From VRUE01 sp963742535 (GTDB taxonomy: Bacteria; Actinomycetota; Thermoleophilia; Solirubrobacterales; 70-9), in the NCBI GenBank assembly GCA_963742535.1, contig CAVUMC010000002.1:620001-684000 (forward strand): DNA of 64,000 nucleotides, written 5' to 3'. Below, one piece after another: positions 49,563 to 59,566 of the stretch. The number at the start of each line of letters is the position of its first letter. Position 1 is the first letter of the stretch. A program made the position numbers and the translations under genes. Below the pieces are notes generated by a model. It ran no database searches. It was not told the origin of the DNA and saw nothing but the letters and a program-made list of their open reading frames with translations.

Positions 49563-50347
49563 TAACGGCGGGCGAAGCGCCGGGGCGGGGGCTTGCGGCG
49601 GGCCGCCGCTAGGCGGGAGCCGCCGAAGCCGGCGACCGTGGCGAGCAGGGTTACGGCGATGGCGACGAGGCGGCGGCCGAGGCGCTCGAAGCGCAGCGTC
49701 TGCCAGCCCTCGTCGCGGGCGATCTCGGCCAGGGGCGGGTCAGGGTTGACCACGACGGGGTTGCCGACCGCGCGCAGCATCGGCAGGTCGGAGATCGAGT
49801 CGGAATAGGCGTAGGAGGTGGCGAGGTCGATGTCGTGCTCGGCGGCGAAGATCTGCATCGCCTCGACCTTGCCCTCGCCGTAGACGAAGGGACCGTCGAA
49901 GCGGCCGGTGAGGGTGCCGTCCTCCCCCACTTCGTAGCTGGTGCCGACGCCGCCGTCCATACCGAGCACGTTGGCGAGCGGCTCGACCACGCCACTGCCG
50001 GCCGCGCTGACAATGAAGGTCGGCCGGCCGGCGTCCTGGTGGTCGTAGACCTCATCCAGCATCTGCGGGTAGACGCGCGGCAGGATCGCCGCCATCACCT
50101 CGGGGTTCATCCGTTCGAGGGTGCGGGCGGGGACACCGGCGATCAGTTCACGCGCCGCGCGCAGCACCTCGTGGGTCCGCTCGTCGGTGGTACCGCGCAG
50201 GCGATAGCGCAGGTGCTCAAAGCCCCAGCTGCCCAGCTGGCTGCGACTGACCAGCTTGTGACGAGCCGCAACTCGGGCGAACTGCATCCCCGACGACCCC
50301 GCCATCAGGGTCTTGTCGAGGTCGAAGAACGCCGCGGCGCGGCTCAT
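49562..50347 (-). CDS. HAD-IB family hydrolase
   Basis: 261 residues of the HAD-superfamily subfamily IB (phosphoserine phosphatase/CicA-like). FFDLDKTLMAGSS holds the nucleophile Asp and acid/base Asp, FIVSAAGSGVVEPLA the Thr/Ser of motif II, and SYAYSDSISDLPML the metal Asp pair. A C-terminal membrane helix (LVAIAVTLLATVAGFGG) and basic tail tie it to the membrane. Phosphate-ester hydrolysis is expected; related proteins sometimes act on lysophospholipids. It follows the thiolase gene by 7 bases, so one transcript is likely. Confidence 0.87.
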   Translation of the reverse strand: MSRAAAFFDLDKTLMAGSSGMQFARVAARHKLVSRSQLGSWGFEHLRYRLRGTTDERTHEVLRAARELIAGVPARTLERMNPEVMAAILPRVYPQMLDEVYDHQDAGRPTFIVSAAGSGVVEPLANVLGMDGGVGTSYEVGEDGTLTGRFDGPFVYGEGKVEAMQIFAAEHDIDLATSYAYSDSISDLPMLRAVGNPVVVNPDPPLAEIARDEGWQTLRFERLGRRLVAIAVTLLATVAGFGGSRLAAARRKPPPRRFARR

Positions 50348-50354
50348 GCCATCC

Positions 50355-51539
50355 CTAGTTGCCGTCGACCTCGATCACGATGGCGTCACCCTGACCGCCA
50401 CCGGAGCAGATCGCGGCGACGCCGATGCCGCCGCCGCGCCGGTTCAGCTCGTGGACGAGCGAGCCGACGATGCGAGCGCCGGAGGCACCAATCGGGTGGC
50501 CGAGCGCGATCGCGCCGCCGTTGACGTTGACGTTCTCCTCATCGATGCCGAGCATCCGCACCGAGTTGAGCGCGACCGAGGCGAAAGCCTCGTTGATCTC
50601 CCAAAGATCGACGTCATCAGGCGTCTTGCCGATCTTTTCCAGCGCCTGCTTGGCGGCGTTGGCCGGAGTTTTCGCCAGGTAGGGGAAGTCGTCGGCGACC
50701 GTGCCATAGGCGAGCACGCGAGCCAGCGGCGTGCGGCCTTCCTTTTCGGCCCACTCTTCGGATGCGACGACGAGCGCGCCGGCGCCGTCGTTGACGCCCG
50801 GGGCGTTGCCGGCGGTGTGGGTGGCGTCCTCGCCACCGATCGCACGCAGACCGGCGAGCGTCTCGACCGTAGTCTCGGCGCGAATCGCCTCATCGGACTC
50901 GATCGTGCTTTCGCCCTTGCGCGACTTGACGGTCACGCCGGCGATCTCATCGGCGAGGCGGCCGGCGTCGGTGGCCTCGGCGGCAAGCCGGTGCGAGCGC
51001 TCGGCGAAGCGATCCATGTCGGCGCGGGTGATCTCGAGCTCGTTGGAGACCTCGCTCGCCTCGTTGATCATCTGCTTCTCGGTGAAGGGATTGGTGAGGC
51101 CGTCGTGGACCATCGCGTCGATCGTTTCAACGTGGCCCATGCGGTAGCCGAAGCGGGCGCCGGGCAGCAGATGCGGGGCCTGGCTCATCGACTCCATACC
51201 GCCGGTGACGGCGACATCGGTGTCGCCGGCGCGGATCGCCATGTCGGCAATGCCGAGCGAACGCATGCCCGAGGCGCAGACCTTGTTGATCGTCTCCGAG
51301 GGCACCTCCTTGGGGATGCCGCCCTTGATCTGAGCTTGGCGCGAGGGGATCTGACCCTGGCCGGCCTGCAGGACCTGGCCGAAGACGACCTGCTCGACCT
51401 GGCTGGGATCGACGCCGGAGCGCTCCAGCGCGGCGGAGATCGCGTGACCGCCGAGGTCGGTGGCGTCGAGTGAGGAGAGGGTGCCGCCCATCTTGCCGAA
51501 GGGCGTGCGGGCGCTGCTGAGGATCACTGTGCGGGACAT
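50355..51539 (-). CDS. Acetyl-CoA C-acyltransferase (thiolase)
   Basis: A 394-residue thiolase. The nucleophilic Cys is in INKVCASGMRSL (about residue 88), the active-site motifs NEAFAS and GGAIALGHPIGASGAR and the second Cys in CSGGGQGDA are all intact. It cleaves 3-ketoacyl-CoA in beta-oxidation or condenses two acetyl-CoA; which dominates cannot be told. AGAAAGG precedes the ATG. It is divergent from pepA. Confidence 0.94.
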   Translation of the reverse strand: MSRTVILSSARTPFGKMGGTLSSLDATDLGGHAISAALERSGVDPSQVEQVVFGQVLQAGQGQIPSRQAQIKGGIPKEVPSETINKVCASGMRSLGIADMAIRAGDTDVAVTGGMESMSQAPHLLPGARFGYRMGHVETIDAMVHDGLTNPFTEKQMINEASEVSNELEITRADMDRFAERSHRLAAEATDAGRLADEIAGVTVKSRKGESTIESDEAIRAETTVETLAGLRAIGGEDATHTAGNAPGVNDGAGALVVASEEWAEKEGRTPLARVLAYGTVADDFPYLAKTPANAAKQALEKIGKTPDDVDLWEINEAFASVALNSVRMLGIDEENVNVNGGAIALGHPIGASGARIVGSLVHELNRRGGGIGVAAICSGGGQGDAIVIEVDGN

Positions 51540-51652
51540 GGGGACCTTTCTCTGAGTATTTATGCCGGGTCTCGGCTCGATCAGGGCCTCATGGCCCGTA
51601 TGTAGGAGGGACGATAGCGGCAGTCACCGACCGTCCGCTGTGACCGAGGTCA

Positions 51653-51658
51653 TAGACT
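51653..51658 (+). promoter_or_regulatory. Putative -10 box for pepA
   Basis: TAGACT lies 9 bases before the pepA ATG, with no ribosome binding site between, so the message would be leaderless or nearly so. The divergent space also holds a small GGGCC-TCAT-GGCCC hairpin (51584-51597). Confidence 0.4.
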
Positions 51659-51667
51659 CGCGACTCG

Positions 51668-53104
<1,437 letters not shown>

Positions 53105-53131
53105 TCAGCCGGGTTCCTGGTCGCCGCGTCG

Positions 53132-53147
53132 GGCGGCCTCAGCCGCC
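53132..53147. terminator. Hairpin between convergent pepA and thioesterase genes
   Basis: GGCGGC-CTCA-GCCGCC, a 6-bp perfect stem. The TGA stop of the thioesterase gene lies in its loop. Likely two-way terminator without a U-run. Confidence 0.45.
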
Positions 53148-53711
53148 GAGGATCATGCAGGTGGAGATGCCGTGGGCGAGCAGCTTGCCGCTGTCCGCCG
53201 CTGTCAGCTTGGCCTCGGCCGTCGCCTGACGACGGCCGCCGTAGAGCACGTTTGCCTCGCAGAGGACGCGGCCGGTGTCTCGGGTGATCGGGCGCACGTA
53301 CTTGGCCTCGAGGCCGAGCGAGGTGTAGCCGACGCCAGCAGGCAGGGTCGTGTGGACGGCGCAGCCGAGGGCTGAGTCGAGCAGGGTCGCGGCGTAGCCG
53401 CCGTGGACGACGCCGATCGGGTTGTAGTGCTCCTCCCCCGGTTCGCCCTCGAAGACGACTCGTCCCAGCTCCAGCTCGACCGGGCGCAGTCGCATCGTCA
53501 CCGCGATCGGCGGCGGCGGCATCGCGCCGGTGACGACCGCGGTCATGTACTCGATCCCGGTCATCGTCGCCCCGGCAGCGGCCGTCGGCACCGGGTCCTG
53601 CCAGACGAGCGTGCGGGTCCGGCTGTTCTCGGGGTTGGCCTCGGCGAAAGCCTCCGCCACGTCCTGGGCGGTCCCCTCCGGTGCCGTGACGAGAGCTCCC
53701 TCCTCGCTCAT
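53139..53711 (-). CDS. PaaI-like hotdog-fold thioesterase
   Basis: 190 residues. The hotdog domain (about 75-188) has the PaaI/4HBT signature PIGVVHGGYAATLLDSALGCAVHTTLPAG and YTSLGLEAKYVRPI. It hydrolyses acyl-CoA, perhaps aromatic or short-chain. An N-terminal extension of about 50 residues precedes the fold. The ATG overlaps the stop of a 50-residue gene (ATGA). The pair is divergent from the HxlR regulator and probably controlled by it. Confidence 0.88.
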   Translation of the reverse strand: MSEEGALVTAPEGTAQDVAEAFAEANPENSRTRTLVWQDPVPTAAAGATMTGIEYMTAVVTGAMPPPPIAVTMRLRPVELELGRVVFEGEPGEEHYNPIGVVHGGYAATLLDSALGCAVHTTLPAGVGYTSLGLEAKYVRPITRDTGRVLCEANVLYGGRRQATAEAKLTAADSGKLLAHGISTCMILGG

Positions 53712-53860
53712 CGGCCGCTCCGGCGGACGTAGGCGCCGCGCTCACGGGCGGCGCGGGGGCTGGCGGGGTAGACCAGGTCAGCGGTGATCTCGGCCTGGCT
53801 AATCGAGATTCGCGGCGCCTTTGCGCGGTGATGGGACCTATGTCTCGGGATCAACCTCAT
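53708..53860 (-). CDS. Small basic protein, 50 residues, coupled to the thioesterase gene
   Basis: ATG at 53860 with a near-ideal GGAGGG six bases upstream; the stop overlaps the thioesterase start (ATGA). The peptide is Arg-rich (RHRSHHRAKAPRIS at the start, SPRAARERGAYVRRSGR at the end), without a membrane segment. I know no family. The strong ribosome site and ATGA overlap argue that it is translated; it may be a leader that couples or regulates thioesterase translation. Confidence 0.5.
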   Translation of the reverse strand: MRLIPRHRSHHRAKAPRISISQAEITADLVYPASPRAARERGAYVRRSGR

Positions 53861-53889
53861 GGCTCGCCCTCCGTTCGGGCTGGTTGTGA

Positions 53890-53947
53890 GTTGCTTCAAG
53901 CAACCCTTGTGGAACCGACCCTAACCCAGTCAGTTGCTTGATGCAAC
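53890..53947. promoter_or_regulatory. Two operator palindromes between thioesterase and HxlR genes
   Basis: GTTGCTT-C-AAGCAAC (53890-53904) is a perfect palindrome, and GTTGC-TTGAT-GCAAC (53933-53947) a second site with the same GTTGC/GCAAC arms, 43 bases apart (about four helical turns). They flank the divergent promoters, as expected for HxlR autoregulation and control of the thioesterase. Confidence 0.7.
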
Positions 53948-53950
53948 CCT

Positions 53951-54451
53951 GTGTGCCAAGATCACTTTGTGCTGCGCAACGACTATCCGGACCAGATCTG
54001 CTCGATCGCCCGCTCCCTGGAGATAGTCGGCGAGCGCTGGTCGCTGCTCATCGTGCGCGACGTGATGAACGGTCACCGACGCTTCGACGCATTGCAGAAG
54101 GGTCTGGGCGTCGCCCGCAACGTCCTTTCCTCGCGGCTGCAGCGTCTTATCGAGGAGGAGATCCTCGAACGTCGCGCCTACCAGGAGAGCCCACCCCGTT
54201 ACGAGTATTTCCTTACCGAGAAGGGGCTCGACCTCTGGCCCTCCTTGATCGCACTGCTCCATTGGGGCGATCGCTACTCCCCCAGCCCCGACGGCCCGCC
54301 GATGCTGATCGTCCACAAGGAGTGTGGCGGAGCCGTCAGCGACCGCGGCACCTGCGAAGAGTGCGGCCAGGTCCTCCACGCCCGCGATGCTCGCGCCCTG
54401 CCGGGACCCGGCATGATGGAGCAGGTCGAGGAACTAGCGAGGAGGGCTTAG
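53951..54451 (+). CDS. HxlR family transcriptional regulator with C-terminal zinc-ribbon-like tail
   Basis: About 160-166 residues; GTG starts at 53951 or 53969. The HxlR winged helix is clear (QICSIARSLEIVGERWSLLIVRDVMNGHRRFDALQKGL), including an N-terminal Cys in the place that senses electrophiles or oxidants in HypR/HxlR proteins. A C-terminal extension holds two Cys pairs (KECGG, CEECG), likely a zinc ribbon. It is followed without gap by an aldehyde dehydrogenase gene, so it may respond to reactive aldehydes. Confidence 0.9.
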   Translation: MCQDHFVLRNDYPDQICSIARSLEIVGERWSLLIVRDVMNGHRRFDALQKGLGVARNVLSSRLQRLIEEEILERRAYQESPPRYEYFLTEKGLDLWPSLIALLHWGDRYSPSPDGPPMLIVHKECGGAVSDRGTCEECGQVLHARDARALPGPGMMEQVEELARRA

Positions 54452-55888
54452 ATGGCAACCGCAGCGGAGGTTCAGGCGAAGGACACGGTCTTCATCGGTG
54501 GCGAGTGGGTCGAGCCGGAGGCGAGCGGGACTCTCGAGGTGGTCAACTCGACCACCGAAGAGGCGATGGGCACGATCCCCGCCTGCACCGCCGCGGACGC
54601 CGACCGGGCTGTCGCCGCCGCGCGTGACGCTTTCGAGTCCTGGTCGCAGACCTCGCGCGAGGAGCGCGCCAACTACATGAGCGCGATCTCCGCCGGCCTG
54701 GCCGAGCGCGCCGATGAGATCGCGGCGACGATCTCGCAGGAGCTCGGCATGCCGCTGACGCTGAGCAGGATGATCCAGGCCGGCCTGCCGATCGCCCAGT
54801 TCGGGGCGATGCCGAAGCTGATGGAGGAAGTGCGATGGGAGGAGGAGATCGGCAACTCGCGCGTGCTGCGCGAGCCGGTCGGCGTGCTCGGTGCGATTAC
54901 GCCCTGGAACTACCCGCTCAACCAGATCGCCTGCAAGGTCGCGCCCGCCCTCGCCGCCGGCTGCACCGTGGTGCTGAAGCCGAGCGAGATCGTGCCGCTC
55001 AACGCCTTCATCCTCGCTGAGGTGATCGAGGCCGCCGGCTTGCCCGCCGGAGTCTTCAACCTCGTCACCGGCACCGGCCCAATCGTCGGCGAGGCGATCG
55101 CCGGCCACCCCGGCGTCGACATGGTCTCCTTCACCGGCTCGACCCGCGCCGGCCGCCGCGTCTCCGAGCTGGCCTCGGCGACGGTCAAGCCGGTTGCGAT
55201 GGAGCTCGGCGGCAAGTCGCCGAACGTGATCCTCGACGACGCCGACCTGAGCAAGGCCGTCCCCGACGGCGTCGGCAAGTGCTACCTCAACTCGGGCCAG
55301 ACCTGCAGCGCCCTGACCCGGATGCTGGTGCCGAGCGAGAAGCTGGCGGAAGCCGAGCAGATCGCCACCCAGGCGGCGGAGAGCTTCACCCCGGGCGACC
55401 CCTTCGAGGACTCGACCCGGCTCGGCCCGCTCGTCTCCGAGACCCAGCGCGAGCGGGTGCGGGGCTACATCGAGAAGGGCGAGAACGAAGGCGCCAAGCT
55501 GCTCACCGGTGGCGCGGCCGCCCCGGAGGGCCTGGACAAGGGCTACTTCGTCCGTCCCACGGTCTTCTCCGAGGTGACGCCGGAGATGACGATCGCCCAG
55601 GAGGAGATCTTCGGCCCGGTGCTGGCGATCCAGCCATACGAGGGCGAGGACGATGCGGTGCGGATCGCCAACGACACCGACTACGGCCTAGCCGGCGGCG
55701 TCTGGTCAGCCGATCAAGAGCGGGCGATCTCAGTCGCCAAGCGGATCCGCACCGGCCAGATCGAGATCAACGGCGGCGCCTTCAACCCCCTGGCCCCCTT
55801 CGGCGGCTACAAGCAGTCCGGTCATGGGCGCGAGAACGGACGCTACGCCATTGAGGAGTTGCTCCAAGTCAAGAGTCTTCAGTTGTAG
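54452..55888 (+). CDS. Aldehyde dehydrogenase family protein
   Basis: 478 residues. The catalytic Cys is in NSGQTCSALTRM (about residue 284), the general-base Glu in MELGGKSPN, and the NAD site in ITPWNYPLNQIACKVAPALAAG and FTGSTRAGRRV. It oxidises aldehydes to acids with NAD(P). The ATG directly follows the HxlR stop (TAGATG), so both are on one transcript. A 29-bp hairpin follows the stop codon. Substrate not predictable. Confidence 0.94.
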   Translation: MATAAEVQAKDTVFIGGEWVEPEASGTLEVVNSTTEEAMGTIPACTAADADRAVAAARDAFESWSQTSREERANYMSAISAGLAERADEIAATISQELGMPLTLSRMIQAGLPIAQFGAMPKLMEEVRWEEEIGNSRVLREPVGVLGAITPWNYPLNQIACKVAPALAAGCTVVLKPSEIVPLNAFILAEVIEAAGLPAGVFNLVTGTGPIVGEAIAGHPGVDMVSFTGSTRAGRRVSELASATVKPVAMELGGKSPNVILDDADLSKAVPDGVGKCYLNSGQTCSALTRMLVPSEKLAEAEQIATQAAESFTPGDPFEDSTRLGPLVSETQRERVRGYIEKGENEGAKLLTGGAAAPEGLDKGYFVRPTVFSEVTPEMTIAQEEIFGPVLAIQPYEGEDDAVRIANDTDYGLAGGVWSADQERAISVAKRIRTGQIEINGGAFNPLAPFGGYKQSGHGRENGRYAIEELLQVKSLQL

Positions 55889-55891
55889 CGC

Positions 55892-55959
55892 GGCGCGGGG
55901 TGCCCCTCGTCGGACGCAGCCTTCGGCTGCTGAGTGTCCGCCGAGGGGCACCCCGCGCC
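55892..55959 (+). terminator. Very long hairpin after the aldehyde dehydrogenase gene
   Basis: Perfect 18-bp outer stem (55892-55909 with 55942-55959), then CGGAC/GTCCG (55911-55915 with 55936-55940) and GCAGCC-TTC-GGCTGC (55916-55930) with a five-base bulge, 29 pairs in all. The tip is C(TTCG)G, the stable UUCG tetraloop of structured RNA. It fills the space between the aldehyde dehydrogenase stop and the acyl-CoA dehydrogenase promoter. No U-run. Confidence 0.7.
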
Positions 55960-55968
55960 ACACCGCAA

Positions 55969-55974
55969 TAGGCT
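55969..55974 (+). promoter_or_regulatory. Putative -10 box for leaderless acyl-CoA dehydrogenase
   Basis: TAGGCT lies 6 bases before the GTG at 55981, without a ribosome binding site. The region that should hold a -35 is the 3' arm of the long hairpin and shows no match. Confidence 0.4.
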
Positions 55975-55980
55975 GCCGCC

Positions 55981-57129
55981 GTGGATTTCAACCTCACTGA
56001 CGAGCAGAAGCTGCTTAGGGACACGGTGCGCGAGTTCGCCTTGGCCGAGGTCAAGCCGGTGGCCGAGGAGCTCGACCGCACCAAGTCATTTCCCTACGAG
56101 ATCGTCGCGAAGCTGGGCGACTTGGGCCTAATGGGGATTCCGTTTCCGCAGGAGTACGGCGGGGGCGGTGCCGACACTCTCTCTTACGTGCTCGCGGTCG
56201 AAGAGCTGGCGCGGATTGATTCGTCGGTTTGCATCACGATGGCCGCGCACACCTCGCTGGGGACGATGCCGATCTACCTCTGGGGGAGCGACGCACAGAA
56301 GGATGAATGGCTGCCGCGGCTCTGCAGCGGAGAAAAACTCGCCTCATTCGGGTTGACCGAGCCGGAGGCTGGCTCCGATGCGGGCAACGTGCGGACCACC
56401 GCCAAGCTCGACGGCGGCGAGTGGGTCGTCAACGGCGCCAAGCAGTTCATCACCAACTCCGGAACCGAGATCTCCGGCTGTGTCTCGATCACCGCGGTCA
56501 CCGGCGCAACAGCAGACGGTCGCAAGGAGATCTCCAACCTGATCGTGCCCAACGGAACGCCTGGCTATGAGGCCGGCGAGCCGTACCGCAAGATGGGCTG
56601 GAACGCGTCCGACACGAGGCCGCTCAGCTTCGAGGACTGCCGTCTGCCCGAGAGCAGCCTTCTCGGACGCCGTGGCGAAGGCTTCAAGAACTTCCTCCAC
56701 ATCCTCGACGGCGGCCGGATCGGCGTCGCCGCGATGGGCGTCGGGCTCGCCCAGGGCGCGCTCGACGAGGCGATCGCCTACGCCAAGGAGCGCCAGGCGT
56801 TCGGTCAGGCAATCGCCAAATTCCAGTCGATCCAGGCCAAGATCGCCGACCTCTCGGCCCAGATCGAGGCCGCTCGCCTACTCACCTGGCGCGCCGCGCT
56901 GGAGAAGGACGCGGGCAAGTCGTTCACGCTCACCGCTGCCCAGGCGAAGCTGATCACCGGGCGCCTCGCCGTGCGGGCGACCGAGGAGGCGGTGCAGATC
57001 CACGGCGGCTACGGCTTCATCGAGGAGTACCCGGTCTGTCGCTTCTACCGCGACGCCAAGATCCTCACCATCGGCGAGGGCACCGACGAGGTGCAGCAAA
57101 TGGTCATCGCCCGCCAGCTCGGCTGCTGA
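55981..57129 (+). CDS. Acyl-CoA dehydrogenase
   Basis: A 382-residue FAD enzyme introducing the alpha-beta double bond into acyl-CoA. FGLTEPEAGSD and QFITNSGTEIS bind FAD, RQAFGQAIAKFQSIQAKIADL is a family signature, and the catalytic Glu lies in YRDAKILTIGEGTDEVQQMVI near the end. It donates electrons to EtfAB. GTG start. The short/branched-chain group is likeliest from the overall pattern, but chain length cannot be assigned. Confidence 0.95.
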   Translation: MDFNLTDEQKLLRDTVREFALAEVKPVAEELDRTKSFPYEIVAKLGDLGLMGIPFPQEYGGGGADTLSYVLAVEELARIDSSVCITMAAHTSLGTMPIYLWGSDAQKDEWLPRLCSGEKLASFGLTEPEAGSDAGNVRTTAKLDGGEWVVNGAKQFITNSGTEISGCVSITAVTGATADGRKEISNLIVPNGTPGYEAGEPYRKMGWNASDTRPLSFEDCRLPESSLLGRRGEGFKNFLHILDGGRIGVAAMGVGLAQGALDEAIAYAKERQAFGQAIAKFQSIQAKIADLSAQIEAARLLTWRAALEKDAGKSFTLTAAQAKLITGRLAVRATEEAVQIHGGYGFIEEYPVCRFYRDAKILTIGEGTDEVQQMVIARQLGC

Positions 57130-57153
57130 GGGGCACCGCCTCCGGGCCGCGCT

Positions 57154-57930
57154 TCAACGTTCAGCAGTCGCGTTTGCGCTCTCGGTTGGTGTGAACTCAT
57201 CGAAGCGTCCGAGGTCGCGAAAGCCAACCCGGGCGTAGACACCCTCGGCCATTGCGGTCGACTGCAGGCTGGCGGTGCTGCAGCCCCGCCCACGCGCTTG
57301 TTCGATCGCGTACGTCGAGAGTGCGGTCGCCAAGCCCTGGCGACGGGCCGCTGCTTGGGTGCCGACCATGTAGATGCCGCAGTCGCCACCGTGGTCGAAG
57401 GCCATCAGCATCGCCGCGTCCTCGCCATTGAGGCGGGCGATGTAGAAATGCGCCGGCTCAGCAGAGAGGTTGGGGGCGAAGCCATCGAGCCCATCGAGAC
57501 GCCAGAACTGCTCCGGCGTGGGCTCGAAGAGGTCGAGCATCGAGGTATCGACGCCGGCGCCAAGCTCAGCGATCGGCATCGCCATCGTGCGGGTCGAGGA
57601 GTCATGGCCGTAGCCCCGGGATTCCACCTCGTGCGCGATCGCCGTTTCTGACTCGTGCACCCAGATCGCGTAGCGCCCGACGTCACGGCTCGCGTAAGCC
57701 CGTTCGACGACGTCGAGGGTGGCGCCAAGATCCTCGACCCCCCGCGCCAGCACCGTGTTGTTGAGGAACTCGCGATCGGGTGAGTGGACGAAGGTCGCGA
57801 TTGCGGCCCCATCGGTCTCGATCACCTCGGCGCCCGGCGAGCCGCCGGCGAGGTAGAGCCAGGACTGGACCAGCGTCGCGACCGATCGCTCGAACAGGTC
57901 GACCGCACTCGGCTCCCGCTCAACGTCCAC
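57154..57930 (-). CDS. GNAT family acetyltransferase
   Basis: 258 residues. The C-terminal GNAT domain (about 145-250) shows the acetyl-CoA loop VGTQAAARRQGLATALSTYAIEQARGRG and the closing YARVGFRDLGRFDEF. An N-terminal region of about 110 residues (ATFVHSPDREFLNNTVLARG) is a degenerate second GNAT-like half. The start lies 5 bases after the histidine-kinase stop, so it is probably the last gene of that operon. Substrate unknown. Confidence 0.85.
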   Translation of the reverse strand: MDVEREPSAVDLFERSVATLVQSWLYLAGGSPGAEVIETDGAAIATFVHSPDREFLNNTVLARGVEDLGATLDVVERAYASRDVGRYAIWVHESETAIAHEVESRGYGHDSSTRTMAMPIAELGAGVDTSMLDLFEPTPEQFWRLDGLDGFAPNLSAEPAHFYIARLNGEDAAMLMAFDHGGDCGIYMVGTQAAARRQGLATALSTYAIEQARGRGCSTASLQSTAMAEGVYARVGFRDLGRFDEFTPTESANATAER

Positions 57931-57935
57931 AGCGA

Positions 57936-58787
57936 CTAGGCGGACTTGAGCGTGAAGTGGACCTCGGTCCCGGGCGAGCCCTCCTCAAGCCAGATCTTGC
58001 CGCCGTGGGCCTCGACAATCGCCCGCGAGATCGCCAAGCCGAGGCCGGCGCCATCGTCGCTGCGGGACTCATCCCCACGGTAGAAGGCCTCGAAGACACG
58101 CTCTCCCTCGCCGGCCGGGATGCCCTCACCGTCGTCGGCGACCTCGACCTCGATGCCGTCGGGCGCGGTTCGGGCCCGCACCGTGACACTGCCGTCGGCC
58201 GGGGTATGGCGGATCGCGTTCTGAATCAGGTTGAGCAGGACGCGCTGCACCTTCTCGGCGTTGGCATTAGCCGCCAGCCCGGCTGCCGGCAGCTCGGCGG
58301 CAAGGACAACGCCGCGCGCTTCGGCAGGGCCCCGCATCGAGGCAACCGTCCCATCAATCAGGCTGCCCAGGTCGATCCGCTCCATCGTCCAGGAGATCTC
58401 CCCCGCCTCGATTCGCGAGAGCTCGAAGAGGTCGTCGATCAGCGCAGTGAGCGTCTCGACGTGAGTGCGCATCTCGCGCAGGTAGCGCTCGCGGGTCTCC
58501 CCCTCGACCACCCCGTCGTCGATCGCCTCGACCAGCAACCGCAGCGAGGCGAGCGGAGTGCGCAGGTCGTGAGAGACCGCGGCGACCATCTGCCGGCGGG
58601 CGTCCTCGATCTGGCGGCGCGAGCGCTCCTCCATCGCCAGCCGTACAGCCAGGGCGGCGGCAAGTGCGGCACCGATGAGAGCGAGGGCAACGAAGACGAC
58701 CTGCGTCAGCCCCATCCAGTGGGGCACGGTGATCGCCGCTGCCCCCGCGAGGAAAGCGGCGATCGCGATCAGGCCAGCGCGCTTCAC
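57936..58787 (-). CDS. Sensor histidine kinase
   Basis: 283 residues. Two N-terminal membrane helices are joined by a very short loop (AGLIAIAAFLAGAAAITVP, VVFVALALIGAALAAALAV), so there is almost no external sensor domain. The dimerisation helix has the phospho-acceptor His in AAVSHDLRTPLASLRLL (about residue 73); the ATPase has LLNLIQNAIRHTP (N box), VADDGEGIPAGEG (G1) and DGAGLGLAISRAIVEAHGG (G2). It pairs with the regulator 31 bases upstream; the signal may be intramembrane. Confidence 0.92.
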   Translation of the reverse strand: MKRAGLIAIAAFLAGAAAITVPHWMGLTQVVFVALALIGAALAAALAVRLAMEERSRRQIEDARRQMVAAVSHDLRTPLASLRLLVEAIDDGVVEGETRERYLREMRTHVETLTALIDDLFELSRIEAGEISWTMERIDLGSLIDGTVASMRGPAEARGVVLAAELPAAGLAANANAEKVQRVLLNLIQNAIRHTPADGSVTVRARTAPDGIEVEVADDGEGIPAGEGERVFEAFYRGDESRSDDGAGLGLAISRAIVEAHGGKIWLEEGSPGTEVHFTLKSA

Positions 58788-58818
58788 GGCCGCACCCCGG
58801 ATCGACTTCGTGCCCTGC

Positions 58819-59520
58819 TCATGGCTTCAGCCTGTAACCAACACCCCAGACCGTCTCGATGAAGCGGGGCGCGGAGGGGTCATCGCCGAGCTTGGCGCGC
58901 AGGCGGCGGACGTGGACGGTGACGGTGCTGGTGTCGTCGTAGAAGGGGAAGCCCCAGACCGCGTCCATCAATTGGTCACGCGAGAAGACCTGGCCCGGGT
59001 GGGAAGCGAGGTAGGCGAGCAGATCGAACTCCCGCAGGGTCAAGGAGATTTCCTCACCGTCGAGGCTGACGGTGCGCATCGCTGGGTCGACCCTCAGCGG
59101 CCCGACCTCGATCGGTGGCGGCGCCTCGTCCAGCGATGGTGAGGCACGACGCAGCACGGCATCGACGCGGGCGACGAGCTCCGCCGGTGAGAACGGCTTG
59201 ACCACGTAGTCGTCGGCGCCCCGGCGCAGGCCGACGAGGCGGTCGGACTCCTCTCCGCGCGCGGTGAGCAGAATCACCGGAACCGGTGGGCCAGGACGCT
59301 CGTGCAGGCGACGCATCACCTCGAGACCGTCGATCCCGGGCAACATCAGGTCGAGCACGATCAGGTCCGGATCGCCATCCTCGGCCAAGCGCACTGCCTC
59401 CGGGCCGTCGGCCGCCCCGAGCGTCACGTAACCCGCCCGCTCCAGATAGCGGGAAACGACCTCGACGATCGTCGGCTCGTCGTCGACGACGAGCACGGTG
59501 CCGTTGCCGGCGTCATTCAT
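58819..59520 (-). CDS. OmpR/PhoB family response regulator
   Basis: 233 residues from the ATG at 59520. The receiver domain has the acidic pair VVDDEP, phospho-acceptor Asp in LIVLDLMLPGIDG, Thr in LLTARGEE and Lys in VVKPFSPAELV; the C-terminal winged helix reads SLTLREFDLLAYLASHPGQVFSRDQLMDAVWG and TVTVHVRRLRAKLG. It is first in an operon with the kinase and GNAT genes. No target sites can be named. Confidence 0.93.
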   Translation of the reverse strand: MNDAGNGTVLVVDDEPTIVEVVSRYLERAGYVTLGAADGPEAVRLAEDGDPDLIVLDLMLPGIDGLEVMRRLHERPGPPVPVILLTARGEESDRLVGLRRGADDYVVKPFSPAELVARVDAVLRRASPSLDEAPPPIEVGPLRVDPAMRTVSLDGEEISLTLREFDLLAYLASHPGQVFSRDQLMDAVWGFPFYDDTSTVTVHVRRLRAKLGDDPSAPRFIETVWGVGYRLKP

Positions 59521-59566
59521 CGGGGCGATTCTCGCCGAAGCGCCGGGCGCCGCACGCGCGGGAGCG

